Positions 44,911-56,910 of a stretch of 64,000 bases of DNA are shown here, piece after piece. Made by a program: the position numbers and the translations under genes. Below the pieces are notes generated by a model. It ran no database searches. It saw nothing but the letters and a program-made list of their open reading frames with translations, and had not been told where the DNA came from. The stretch covers positions 25,179 through 89,178 of the forward strand of contig JAMKCH010022214.1 in assembly GCA_023653785.1 (NCBI GenBank), read 5' to 3'. This DNA comes from Ophioderma brevispina. Lineage: Eukaryota; Echinodermata; Ophiuroidea; Amphilepidida; Ophiodermatidae. Positions within the stretch are counted from its first letter, which is position 1. The number at the start of each line of letters is the position of its first letter.

Positions 44911-45156
44911 CGAACGAACGCACAAACGAAGGAACGAACGAACAAACAAAACTCACAGGAAATTTGGGAGGAAGGGGATTTATAGCCGACACTCCTGAAT
45001 CCCTCAAAGAATTGTGCTTGTTGGAACACAGCTTAAATTTGTATTTGATTGGTTGCTGGACACCAACCAAATTTGAAGGTTTATTGGACACACAAGACTA
45101 CAAAAGAAAAAGCTATGTTTTGAATTTCCTGCTCTCCTAATCGGCCCATATAATAG

Positions 45157-45830
45157 TAGGGTTGTTGTCGAGTAGGATTTTTATTGTCGACAATCGTCAA
45201 ATTTCAAGATCCGACGTCGACAAGGTGTCGCCAAAAAGTCTAAACGATTTTACGTCACTAGGAGTTCGCCATGTTCATGTTTGGCATTGTACATGACGCG
45301 AGTCACGCAACGTGTACTACTGTAAGCGCATGGGCCTATTGTAGTGAGTGAATGGAACAAAATTCAGCACCCTGAACATCGCATGACCGCCAGCAAAATA
45401 AGCTTTATTCCAACCATATTGTCTTAAAATGATATGACATGAGTTAACGGTGCAAATCTTTACATTTTAACGTACAAAATATTTTTCAGCTCAAAATCTT
45501 ACATAAGTACTGCGGCCGTACCCTGTAACTTACGAAGTTACTCTTTTTCTTCCGTCGCATTTTGACATTATTCAGACTTCCGATTATTGCCGAAAGTCGG
45601 CTCGGCTCACGAGTCAGTCGGGAGTCACGTGCGACTTACGTCATAAGTAAAAGGGATTTCCAAAGGGTAGCGATATTTCGCGATTGCTCGGCCATATTCG
45701 AGTGAGTTCGGCTACGTCATACGGGATTTCCCCGTCCTTAGCACACATGCGCAGTGGTAACTGGGATTTGTTTTGCAAAAAAAGATGGCGACGCCGACGC
45801 ACGACCAGGCCGCAAAATAACCGACGGCAC
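45157..45830 (+). mobile_element. Insert with CpG-rich promoter-like end, copy 1
   Basis: Starts with TAGGGTTGTTGTCGAGTAGG and several GTCGAC words, resembling a hAT-type terminus. The last 350 bases are the most CpG-dense DNA in the window, with CACGTG, two CGTCA words, GGGATTTCCCC and ATGCGCAG close together. They end at AAGATGGCGACGCCGAC, a start-codon-like context giving an 11-codon frame (MATPTHDQAAK). Sequence then breaks in A20. It may be the 5' end of an autonomous element or a captured promoter. Confidence 0.5.
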
Positions 45831-46043
45831 AAAAAAAAAAAAAAAAAAAAGAGGAAGGGGATTTATAGCCGACACTCCTGAATCCCTCAAAGAATTGTGC
45901 TTGTTGGAACACAGCTTAAATTTGTATTTGATTGGTTGCTGGACACCAACCAAGAAGATTTTGAAGGTTTATTGGACACACAAGACTACAAAAGAAAAAG
46001 CTATGTTTTGAATTTCCTGCTCTCCTAATCGGCCCATATACTA

Positions 46044-46715
46044 TTAGGGTTTTTGTCGAGTAGGATTTATTGTCGCCAATCGTCAAATTCAAGATCCGAC
46101 GTCGACAAGGTGTCGCCAAAAAGTCTAAACGATTTTACGTCACTAGGAGTTCGCCATGTTCATGTTTGGCATTGTACATGACGCGAGTCACGCAACGTGT
46201 ACTACTGTAAGCGCATGGGCCTATTGTAGTGAGTGAATGGAACAAAATTCAGCACCCTGAACATCGCATGACCGCCAGCAAAATAAGCTTTATTCCAACC
46301 ATATTGTCTTAAAATGATATGACATGAGTTAACGGTGCAAATCTTTACATTTTAACGTACAAAATATTTTTCAGCTCAAAATCTTACATAAGTACTGCGG
46401 CCGTACCCTGTAACTTACGAAGTTACTCTTTTTCTTCCGTCGCATTTTGACATTATTCAGACTTCCGATTATTGCCGAAAGTCGGCTCGGCTCACGAGTC
46501 AGTCGGGAGTCACGTGCGACTTACGTCATAAGTAAAAGGGATTTCCAAAGGGTAGCGATATTTCGCGATTGCTCGGCCATATTCGAGTGAGTTCGGCTAC
46601 GTCATACGGGATTTCCCCGTCCTTAGCACACATGCGCAGTGGTAACTGGGATTTGTTTTGCAAAAAAAGATGGCGACGCCGACGCACGACCAGGCCGCAA
46701 AATAACCGACGGCAC
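46044..46715 (+). mobile_element. Insert with CpG-rich promoter-like end, copy 2
   Basis: Second copy of 45157-45830 at offset 885, again running into A20. It differs mainly in the first 60 bases (for example TATTAGGGTTTTTGTCGAGT at the start). Confidence 0.5.
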
Positions 46716-46735
46716 AAAAAAAAAAAAAAAAAAAA

Positions 46736-47080
46736 GAGGAAGGGGATTTATAGCCGACACTCCTGAATCCCTCAAAGAATTGTGCTTGTTGGAACACAGC
46801 TTAAATTTGTATTTGATTGGTTGCTGGACACCAACCAAGAAGATTTTGAAGGTTTATTGGACACACAAGACTACAAAAGAAAAAGCTATGTTTTGAATTT
46901 CCTGCTCTCCTAATCGGCCCATATAATAGAGAAGCATGCTTGCATTTTCTGTCATGCATGACAGAAAATACTACATTATCTTTTAATTACATAGAGAGAA
47001 CATTGCTTATTCACTTTAGGTGTGATTAAATATATAGTGGTTAAGCATTTTACAGAAGTGGGAGTGCATTTTTTTAAATG
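46736..47080 (+). mobile_element. Dispersed repeat family J, uninterrupted copy
   Basis: Matches 59375-59640 through GGTTTATTGGACACACAAG, GTTTTGAATTTCCTGCTCTC, the near-palindrome at 46945-46968 and TTCACTTTAGGTGTGAT. This copy lacks the insert present in the two preceding copies, so it shows the empty site. Confidence 0.8.
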
Positions 47081-47578
47081 TCCTTATTTTTTTAAATGTC
47101 CTTGCCATCTTCTGATTCTGAAGGCAATGTCTGCTCAATCAACATACTGATTTGTCTTATTCATTTATTCAGACTGATCTTCCCTCCCTCGCTATTAAAC
47201 CAAGACGATACCTTACACTCCCATTTGCTTTACAGAAAATCAAATAAGATGCAAATAATACATGCTAGTTGAGTACTGATATTCAACAAGCATGATTGAG
47301 GAGTGAATTAACCTAAAAACGATGCAACTCATATTTTATCTAATCAAGATAAATATCACTAAAGCATACACAAGTTTTGGTCTGGGCAGTGATAGACGAG
47401 GCAATGTGCTGTTTTACTAACCTTGCAGTTGTCTCTAACAGAATCAAATTTTGCATAATCTACTCTCCATGCTATGCACACTAAAAATTGAATAACTTAC
47501 TTTATAATTTTAGGACAGCGGTCCCAAATAGGTCAATTGATTATGTGGTCAAAGAATAAGAGAGCAATATAATGATCT
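47081..47578. other. No gene recognised
   Basis: AT-rich spacer. Confidence 0.45.
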
Positions 47579-47890
47579 TAAGTGACCCCTGAATGACCTT
47601 TGACCTTCCCATCTATTACCCCACATAAGACTTCTTGTCTCAATGTATAAGCATGAAATTGATCCACCACTGCACTAAAAAGCTAGTAATTGAAAAAGTG
47701 TCAACCAAAAGATGTAATAGAGGAATATGCCCCTAAGTGACCCCTGTATGACCTTAGACCTTCTCCTCTGTTATCCCACATAAGGCCCCTTGTATCAATG
47801 TACATATATACCTACTACCTAGTGTGTTGAACTTATCCATCACTGCACTAAAAACTTTAAGTTGAAAAAGTGTCAACCAAAAGGTGTATA
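47579..47890 (+). repeat. Tandem repeat, two units of about 154 bp
   Basis: Units begin AAGTGACCCCTGAATGACCT (47579) and AAGTGACCCCTGTATGACCT (47733). Both end with CACTGCACTAAAAA...TTGAAAAAGTGTCAACCAAAA. Confidence 0.85.
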
Positions 47891-49639
47891 CTAAAAGTTG
47901 GAAACAAATGTTTTGTGCATATGGGCCAGTGGAAATCTACTGATGAATCATTAATTAAATGTAAATCATTTAATAGCTCTAAAATTAAATACAATTTATA
48001 TCTGAACATGCTATACCCTAACTCATCATAATTCTGACAATATATACTTCTTAAACTTTGAAGTTCAAAGTAAATTAATTGATGCGCTGTGCAGCATTAT
48101 CGCGCTTAGGCACAGTCTAAATCGCGCACAATTAAGCCACAGCACATGATGTACGAACAAAACAAATCTCTTACACTGATACGCAAAATACTGGTCATAT
48201 AAGTCGACAAATACCAGGCATTCCTTGTGAGACTTGTGTGGGAGTTTATTGATTACTTTGCACTTCTAGTATAGGCAGTTTATTGTCACCATTTTCCACC
48301 CTTTGCCTTCCTATAACTTCTTTTTCTTCATCAATTTATTATCCTGATTCAATGGTATCCTTCAGTTGTTTTTTGTCTATCTATATGTGTTGTTTGCTTG
48401 TAATTTTGACTAATTGAATTATTTATAATGGTGAAGTTAAATTGAAAGCTCTCTTGAGTTTGCGTGACTTCTCTGCAAACATCTACTTGTTTATTCCCTG
48501 TGACACTCAACTTTTTCTTGCAATTCTTACAGCATTTATTGCATGTCATATTCCAACGGATTTTTTGTTTTATGCTGTGATGCGTGAAATGAATGAATGA
48601 ATGAATGAAGAATGAATGAATAAATGAAAGCACAAATGAATGAGTGAGTGAATCTACAATCTTGTTCACAATTGTTGGAACACTCGTGGTTCCCGCCCCC
48701 TCAATTCAATGCTGCATAAGCATGATACACTTGGTCAATCTCGCTGCATACTATTTTCAACACTAACTTGGGAGGGGACAGGGAGAGGGAAAGAAAGTTA
48801 TAGCGACAATGAGCTTCAAGCCTACATCCCTTGCATAGCTGCCAATATTAACAATTGTTACAAGGACTTACGAACAAGATTATATAGTACAGTGCCTGCT
48901 GTGGTAACTACAAATTAATGTTATTTTAATAAAACTATAGTATATTCATCGAAAAACGATCTTTTATGCTGGGATGGGCGGGGGTGATCGGACAAAATGA
49001 TGATGTGCCATTAGCTCTCGTTTATTAAAGTCGATAGCTGCTCTGTGACAGTAAGTTTATTTGTATACATCTATACATATGTTCACATCAATGTGACCAT
49101 GTTCTTGTATCACACAGCAGCTATCTAATCGTTCTTATTTCCCCAAGTTATCATGGTTACTGAGATAAGCGGATACAGACGACTATCGTGGTATTAGTCC
49201 ATTGACAGCATGCTAAATAACCACCCGTGATTTCGGTAATGTGAATTGAAAACGTAAAGAGAAATAAATCTCCTTTGCTTGTTTTGTGTGAGCTCCATAG
49301 ACTTACTAAGCTCCATTCATTTCCGTTTCGACTGAGAACCTCCTGTCTTGACCAGTGGAACGATCTGGTCACGTGTTTGGAAGATCGCTCTTGGATGAAT
49401 CTACTATAGCAGGAAGCCCACACAAAGTACAGGTCCCTGCTAGTTAGGTAAATAATGTATAGATCACTTTGTAAGATCATAATGTATGCTTCCTCACCTA
49501 CCTCCCTCATCAAGTTCTTTCCTTCTTTTTTTTTCTCTTGTCCCGTATACTTTCTCTACTCCCCTTCTTCCCCACACACTCTTAAAAAGAAGTAAAACAT
49601 AAAGCTCAAGATCAACCTGTACCAACCCCAGGAAGAGCT
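47891..49639. other. No gene; GAAT microsatellite at about 48589-48655
   Basis: A 118-codon minus-strand frame at 49157-49513 has no recognisable motif and is probably chance. Confidence 0.45.
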
Positions 49640-50202
49640 TTCTCATTTACCCTGTGAAATCTTAGGGCTAAAGGATATTTGGTTTGGATGTTATGAGCAA
49701 AAAATATGCCCATTTTGGTTGACCAATATTAATTTTACACAGTACTCTATGGGGATTACAAAATCACACTTTTAGCTACCACTTCAAAACAGGTTGAAAT
49801 ATTGGTGCGAAACTTTACAGACATGGTTTTGAGGTGAAGGCCATTCTATCAAGATAAACAAGTTTGGTTCCAATTGAACTTCAACTTTTCAAATGAGGTC
49901 AATTTTACATTTTCAGCCTATTTTACAACTTGACCTCACATGACCTTTGACCTTGGCGTGTGACCTTGACCTCATCAACGAGTGGGGGATGCCATGTTGC
50001 ACCTGTGACCCAAGTTTGGTTTAAATCCATCAAAGTATGTGGATATTACATGCAAATGTTAACCCTTTTTCACAACAGACATCAACAGACATCATCAACA
50101 ACAACAGACAACTACAGTGGACAAAATGATCCCTATGTGTCTTCCTGCCTTAGGGCAGGCGACACAAAAATGAATAGACTTAAATCGAGTCATCCCCTTT
50201 AA
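49640..50202 (+). mobile_element. Family G repeat, expanded copy
   Basis: Shares GGGCTAAAGGATATTTGGTT, GACCAATATTAATTTTACAC, CTATGGGGATTACAAAAT and GGCCATTCTATCAAGAT with 55389-55719. It ends GTCATCCCC-TTTAA (TTAA 50199-50202). It carries about 250 extra bases including a TGACCTTTGACC patch. Confidence 0.7.
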
Positions 50203-51181
50203 GATGGAATAAGAGTAGACATTATTGGCCGATGCCAACTTGGTAATTCTGTTTTCTCCTGGTCATTCATTTCATTAATAAATATCCCATTCTGCCAATC
50301 TCATTATTGTTTTTCCTCCCTGTATTCTCTTTTGCTGTAGCCACTACTTTTACCTTCAAATATGCTTTCTTCCCACCCACTAACATGTCTTTCTCCAACT
50401 GTACCTCTCCTTCTCATATCCACAATATTCTCTTATCAACTTTCACTTTCCCCTCTCTTCATGCATATAACAGAATGGTTGGTTTCATTAAAATCATGGT
50501 GGTAGAATGCTAGATACAAATTTGGGAAGAATCACAGAAATTCAGACATTGCTCTTTTTGTCATTCTACCATGTTATACTCATTTCTAGAATGTTTTTGT
50601 TGCTGGTGAATAAATAAATCAAATGAAATGATTCTTGCAAAGATTCTCCTAAAATGGCTTTGGGAGAATCAAAATTGATTCTCCTCAAACTGAAAAAAAT
50701 AAGTGCTAGATAAGCTTGTGAGAATCACTTTTGACTCTCACTTTTGATTCTCACCAAGTGCTATGAAATTGGTATATGGATGCAAACATCACAAAAAACT
50801 TTAAATCTCAAGCAGTAGTTTTGGCCGATTTTATGCCATTTTTACCACTCTTTAAGAATGTAGATATGCAGTACTTGGCCATATATGCTTTGGACATTGA
50901 GGCAAAATTAGGTAACTCTTAAAGATCGACAATGCTAATGTTCTATTGATACTTGATGATGGGAACTGTCTATTAATCAATCATTATCAATAGTGAAATT
51001 ATTCTACTTATAGAGTACTTAATAAATGCAATACAATTGATGCTTATATAAATCTTTCAATTGAAATATATTGCATTGACAAAGCATTTACGCATTGATA
51101 AAAAAATATAATTCTGAGGCCTTATAGCACACCCCCCAAAAATACTGCAAGATAAAACTTGCAAGATCTCCCTGGTGGGAA
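50203..51181. other. No gene; small GAGAATCA hairpins near 50670-50760
   Basis: GAGAATCAAAATTGATTCTC near 50671 and related GATTCTC words to 50756 form short inverted repeats. Otherwise nothing. Confidence 0.45.
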
Positions 51182-51620
51182 GCAAATGAGTTCACTAATA
51201 TGCAAAATAGTAAGTGCATGGATATTAGTTGCATGCACCACTACCCACATACCAGGTGTCTTTAAATTTTGACATTAGGCTCTGCTAGAAATTAATCTTT
51301 TTAGTAATGAGCCAATCAGAGGAAATATGCAAATGAGCTCATTATTATGCAAAAATAATGCAATTAATACCCAGTGCATGGATATTAATTGCATGTATAT
51401 ACCACTACCAATATACCAAGTTTTGTCAAATTTGCACATTGGGATCTGGTAATAGTTTACCTTTGCTCAATCAGAGCAAATATGCAAACGAGCTCATTAA
51501 TATGCAAAAAATACTAATAACACAGTGTATGGGCATTACTTGTATGCACCACTACCCACATACCAAGTTTTGTCAAATTCAGATATTGGAATCTAGTAAA
51601 AGTTCACCTTTTTAATTATT
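51182..51620 (+). repeat. Tandem repeat, three units of about 147-154 bp
   Basis: Units begin with GCAAATGAGTTC, GCAAATGAGCTC and GCAAACGAGCTC at 51182, 51329 and 51484. Each contains AGTGCATGG-ATT-A-TTGCATG, CACTACCCACATACCA (or near) and AGTTTTGTCAAATT. Confidence 0.85.
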
Positions 51621-51633
51621 TTGAAAAGCAGTG

Positions 51634-51960
51634 GGGGAACGTGTTGGCGCAGCGTATCTTCCCTCGCCTTTCACCAATGAGGTCTCGGGTTCGATTCCCG
51701 GCAGGGGCTCGTTCTCGGTGGCTTTATGTGAATTTGGTTTCTCGATCCATACTCGTTCCCGCAGGTTTTCTCCGGGTACTCCGGTTTCCTCCTGCTTCTA
51801 AAATTGAGCTTCTTGGCATAAATCTGTTCTGGCATTATGGTTTCTCTGATGTGCTGAGCGCCTTTCATGGCAGCCGCACAGCGCCTTGATCACGTTTACG
51901 TGGATATGTCGCGCGTTAAAAAAATACAAATTATTATTAATTATAAATTATTTATTTTAA
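51634..51960 (+). mobile_element. tRNA-derived SINE, near complete
   Basis: The head GGGGAACGTGTTGGCGCAGC holds a tRNA-like A box, and GGTTCGATTCC at 51688-51698 is a consensus B box; together they form an internal RNA polymerase III promoter. The body carries TTTCTCCGGGTACTCCGGTT and TTGGCATAAATCTGTTCTGG. The tail is AT-rich (TTAAAAAAATACAAATTATT...). Non-coding; mobilised by a LINE partner. A head-less copy is at 10384-10600. Confidence 0.9.
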
Positions 51961-54900
51961 GAGAGACTGTGCACAGTATTCTTGGGGAATAAGAGCAGAA
52001 AACTTTTAAGAGGGAGTTTACACAGGTTTTCAGGGAATAAGAGTGGAAAAGTCTGAAATATACAAAGTGTAACATTTGACCTTTGGTCTACAGACATGTC
52101 TATCACAGTGCAAGTAGTGGTAGATACTAAGGTCCTGTGGTGCAAGTGTCATCTAGATTGGGTCAGGGGTGTGGCGGTTACAGGCGAAGACAGATGGAGG
52201 GACAGACAGACGCCGACAGATTTTGTATGACAAAATCTCCCTTCTGCTAAAGCGCCAGGGGGATAAAAATGAAGTTTCTCTCATGCGCATTTTGTCATGG
52301 GAGAGAGAAATTTTGTGGATATATGTACATATGAGCCACACTAATCGAAAATCTGTGCAAAGAGACATAAAGCAAAGAGGACTGAATGGGTCAACAACAG
52401 GAGTTGGCAAATGCTAGAATGATGGCCATTAAGTGAAACACCTATGGCCCTTTCAAAGACTATAGACATGCTGAACCTGAACTCAAACTAAATAATAGGA
52501 CCAGCAGCAGACATCAGATCAAATTAGCCTGTCGAAATTCAGGTGCATGTTTATTTGGTCACCTCTACATTTCATGCAGATCTTCCGGGGTACTTCAAAA
52601 CAAAGCAAAATCAAGCAAAAGCTGTTTGCTAAATTATTTCAGTGTTATCAGCAGTAGATAGCAAAAAAAATATGACAATTTAGATTGTTACTCTATGCAA
52701 ACAATGCACATTTCTACCTGATAGTTAAAATATGTTTTGAAGGTTTATAATCAAAAGAAAACATATCACCTTGAATAAAGGTGCATGTACTTTTCACACC
52801 ACTAAATAATAGATAGCTTCCTTTTGAATCCAAGCTTGTTGTCACTCTTGAAACTACGTCTTAGAAGATTATAACTCACAAAGTTTGTGAGGTTTTTGGA
52901 TGAAATGATTCACAATGTTGTGTGTTTGTGGCTGCTGTCGTATGTACAGTTGCTTTGTCTCTGTCTTAATAACTTAATTTGTTCATTGTTCTGTACGGCA
53001 CTGTGTTCTTTGTAAGCGCCATAAAATCTTGTTATTATATTATTATCATCCCTATTAGGCGAAATTGGCTTCTTGTTGTTATTCACTTAGAACGCTCTTA
53101 TTAGGGCGAAATATCATTTCCCCCAACATATCCCTTTGGTATTTATTGGCTGTTTTATATTCCATTTGGGGTACAAAGATCATCAAGTTGAATCTTAATT
53201 TATTAAATGGCAAAAATGATATTATTTAATTTAAATAAAAAAGTGAATTGTTATAACCTAATGAATAATTAAAAGTTTCCCCTATTCCATCTTTTAGAGA
53301 TTATATATTATTATTATTGACAATATGTATCAGCAACCTAATAAGAATATCAGTGCATAATTAAGATCCCCCCACAACTGTGGTATTAAAATCCACATTT
53401 TTAATTAAAAAGATTGCAATGAGCTAATTATATTCATAACCTTGTCCCAAAGATACAGCACATGACTTCATCATGTTTATAATCACTGTGCCACGTTAGA
53501 ATTTCATTGAGTAATCATTTTGTCTGTAGAGTGGATTTAAAGCTTTTTGTCCAAATGTTTCTGTTTCACACCATTGAGAGAAAGGCTCTTTTCCAAAATA
53601 TGTATCTAATATTCACCATCCAAAAATAAATGGAAATCCCAACTATACTCAATATAAGAAAAAGAAATGTTGACATGACTCATGCAAAAAATTGAAATTG
53701 CTGACCCTCTTTGGTGTATCCACACATACACAGCCAACCGCACCCATGCACAATCTTAGCAATACTGTATAAATGCCTCAGTCAAACATCCTCTAATTGT
53801 AAACAAATTCTGTCTGGAAAAAGAAGTAAAAAAATGTTTGGAAATGCAACACCCCTGGGGTGGATGGAGTGCCTCATTATAATGGAACAAGTTCCCTAGA
53901 AACAAAATCAAAAATACAGCAACTAAACTTACATCATCCCCCTGTCAAGATGGCTCCTGGAACATTGACCATGACCTTGGTCCTGACCTTTTGACATCAT
54001 CCACACTTGAATGAACCCCTATTGCACATTAAAAGGGATGGGAGAGAGGCGATTTGTTACTCCGAAACAATCGAAAAATCACAAAAATTCATATTTTTTT
54101 TATTTTTGTTACGGGCATGGATAGCAAACATCACATGTAAGTGGTGGCTTGAAATCCGTGTATTAAAGACAATCAGTACTTTTATCTGATTCTTTAATTT
54201 CTATACGTGCGTAATCAAATTCCCTACTTTGAGATCAAAAAAGCCTTTTCTTGGTGACTATCCAGATTTTTAAGCGTGATATTTGCACCATGATCAATAC
54301 GTTTGAACCTCAAACACAATATTATTGATCTTTTGTTTATTTCCTGTGCTAGTGTAAACCAAAATCAGCTCTTATTGTATATTTTGAGACGTTATCGCTG
54401 TATGTCAGTTGGCTAGATGGTATGACAAATTTCCTTCCTCAAATACTTCATTTTTTTTTTTTTTTAAAGTAATATTGTTTCTACATTAAAACAGTTATAT
54501 GGAAATTGTACACATTATCCATGATTTTAAAAGTTACAAACCAATGCATTCCACATTTTTCGGATTCTCCTTCCGCTATCGCTGCTAATACCTTTAACCC
54601 CAAGTCTGGTTTAAATTGACTTAAACTTTTCGAAAAAGACTGAAAAACAAAAACCTAACCAACTGAAACACACCATAAGGACATGCATGCTTATCTAGCA
54701 AAATCCTCCTACATCCTACTGCTTTTCAATCCAGGGGATAAAAAGAACTTTACCATGTAAGTACGAAAATTATTTGACCTAGAAATATTTCAGATTTTAA
54801 CATAAAAACAATGCATTGTAATATGCCATGCAACAAAACAAGTAGAAGTAAAGAACTGAAATCATGAATAATAAGATATGAAAATCAATGCAATAATAAT

Positions 54901-55388
54901 ATGAAATTCAAATGAAAATACGACATGAAAATCAATAGAAAAATAAGATATAATAATCTTGTAAGAGGTATCACTTAGAAACCTTTCTACAATTATTTAA
55001 CATGTCTGTGAAGTTCCTAATGGGACAACTAATGTTGTTCTAGTCTTATAATTCCAGTACTTTTATGTTTTTCACAAACAGCTTTTTTGGCTAAAGGTAA
55101 TCTGAGCTAAGTTTGTATCATTTCGTGGACATCAAAATTCTTAGTGAATAGATCAACAAATATACCAGATAATGGATTTATTTTATGAGATGAATATATT
55201 TAAGTTGTATAAATGAATGCTGTATGAGGTAGTTTTAAATAACTGTATAATGTAAAAATACTGTAAGAAAATTAATTTTTTAAATGTGTTTCACCAGATT
55301 ACAACATCTAATTTTCTTTGTGTTTCAGGAAAGGCCATCACCAGCCACCTTACTTCTACTAAATTGCATTTGGATTAGACATAAAACT
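51961..55388. other. No gene recognised over 3.4 kb
   Basis: Very AT-rich with short frames only. A T run lies near 54450-54466. A stretch at 52190-52215 is rich in ACAGACAGACGCCGACAG, a common simple-sequence motif. Confidence 0.5.
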
Positions 55389-55719
55389 TTAAAGGGCCAT
55401 GGTGCAATCGCTAATAACCTCATCCCCAGAACTCCAGATTTTACCGGAAGTGGTCAAAAAATTTTCGTCCTTGAAAGCTACTATTTTTCTCATTTATCCT
55501 GTGGAATTCTTTAGGGCTAAAGGATATTTGGTCTGGATGATATGAGCGAAAAGATACCCCATTTTTGTCGACTAATATTAATTTTACGCAGTACCCTATG
55601 GGGATTACAAAATGGGTTAAAAAAATATTGGCACAAAACATTACCGTTTTGGGGTAAAGGCCATTCTATCAAGATGAAAACTTTATATACTTAAATCAGG
55701 TCATCCCCCTTTCACATGA
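55389..55719 (+). mobile_element. Family G repeat, TTAA-type left end
   Basis: TTAAAGGGCCATGGTGCAAT starts the copy at 55389-55392 (TTAA). It ends near GTCATCCCCCTTTCAC with an eroded terminus. Reference copy for 8890-9491 and 49640-50202. Confidence 0.75.
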
Positions 55720-56042
55720 GCAGTAATTATATGATTATATGTATTATTATCAAGAAAATAATCAAGGTTTTTTTTTTTTAAGTATTTGAAAATACATTGA
55801 ATGTGCCAAAATAGGGTTCTTGGGTGACAGTGGTAAAATTTACCAAAAAATATGGAGTCTTTGGGTGATATTTTCAAATAATATGGGGTCTTTGAGTGAC
55901 AACGATGCTAAAAAGGGGGTCTTAACATCCTTACATACGTATCACTTCAAAGATGGGAGTATCACTTCAAAGATGGGAGTGCCCCCAATAGCCTCATTTA
56001 CCCAACTTACCAAAAAAGTTGAGAATTTTATATATATATATA

Positions 56043-56323
56043 TCATATGAATTGTTAGCCAAAGTATAGTACGTGTGCCTAATCCTATGTGCAGATTTGG
56101 TCTAGCCTGAAAGAAAATCATATTTTTTAAAAAATTTCTGCCCTTAAACAGACAGAAATTGCAACACAATGGTCTATGGGGTAACATACCAACATTTGCT
56201 CATAACATTAGAACATCAACTGATCAGAATCAACTGAAATTTGGGATATAACTTTCTTGAGTATATGTAAAGAATCACAAACAAACACAACCAAAGGTGC
56301 TCCGATTATGAAATGCACCTTTA
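56043..56323 (-). mobile_element. Family F MITE, old copy
   Basis: Retains TTAGCC...GTACGTGTGCCTAATC, the decayed palindrome at 56134-56159 and the right end TTATGAAATGCACCTTTA. Much more diverged than 9939-10264 or 31373-31718. Confidence 0.7.
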
Positions 56324-56514
56324 TGACCTTTGTGACATTACAAGGAATATGTAAAATACATTTTTAAGTACATAATTTCAGTGTCATTGCATTTTATTAG
56401 GGTATAAATTGATAGTATGAGGGTGAAAATGTATTAAATCATTTAAAGCCATGAACAACTCGATTTTATTTTTTTAATTTTCTAGTGTGTAAGTTGCCAT
56501 AGACCTTTTCGGAC

Positions 56515-56910
56515 GCAACATGGACACCACGTCCATGTTACATCTTAATGCAACTGTACTCAAAACCCTGCTTTTAAACATTAATATCTGAAAAACATCA
56601 TTTCATTTTACCAAAGCATAACACAAGAAATACTTTGGAGTAATTTTTCATCAAATGTATATCTAAACTATATATTTAGTAAGCGATTAAGTTTGGAACT
56701 GCTGTTTGGACGTAACAGTGGACACCATGCATGTTTTTAAAATATAACTTTTACAATGAGCAGTACATGATCAATCCTTTTAATATTTCTACATTTTTGG
56801 TTGATACACATTTGATGTAGGGACACTTAGACACTTTTTATCCATATACTTTGCAGTGACACAAGAAAATGTTTCAAAATTGTGCAGACGTAACAGTGGA
56901 CACCACGCCC
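56515..56910 (+). repeat. Spaced repeats of a GTAACAGTGGACACCA motif
   Basis: ACGCAACATGGACACCACGT (56515), ACGTAACAGTGGACACCATG (56711) and ACGTAACAGTGGACACCACG (56889) are spaced 196 and 178 bases apart. The sequence between shows only weak similarity (ACACAAGAAA words), suggesting an old tandem repeat. Confidence 0.6.

Larger units (their letters stand above)
44968..46929 (+). repeat. Tandem duplication of 885 bp plus a partial third copy, joined by A20
   Basis: Copies start at 44968, 45851 and 46736. Copies 1 and 2 run through a CpG-rich insert into A20 (45831-45850, 46716-46735). Copy 3 has only the first about 190 bp, then continues into family J sequence as if the insert were absent. 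Copies 1 and 2 differ at several bases around 45150-45200; beyond that they look identical. Confidence 0.95.

Noticed and set aside
44725..45091. Minus-strand frames with Ser-Leu-Thr-His repeats
   Set aside because: They translate a (GAGT)n microsatellite, open in all minus-strand frames.
45641..46766. Identical 63-85 codon frames on both strands, present twice
   Set aside because: They are repeated only because the 885-bp block is duplicated, several read through the A20 join, and none has a recognisable domain.
49157..49513. 118-codon minus-strand frame
   Set aside because: No motif, no splice context and no conservation evidence; one such frame is expected by chance in this much DNA.
51182..51620. 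Possible CRISPR-like array
   Set aside because: Only three long, diverged units with no short spacer/repeat alternation, in a eukaryotic genome; it is an ordinary tandem repeat.
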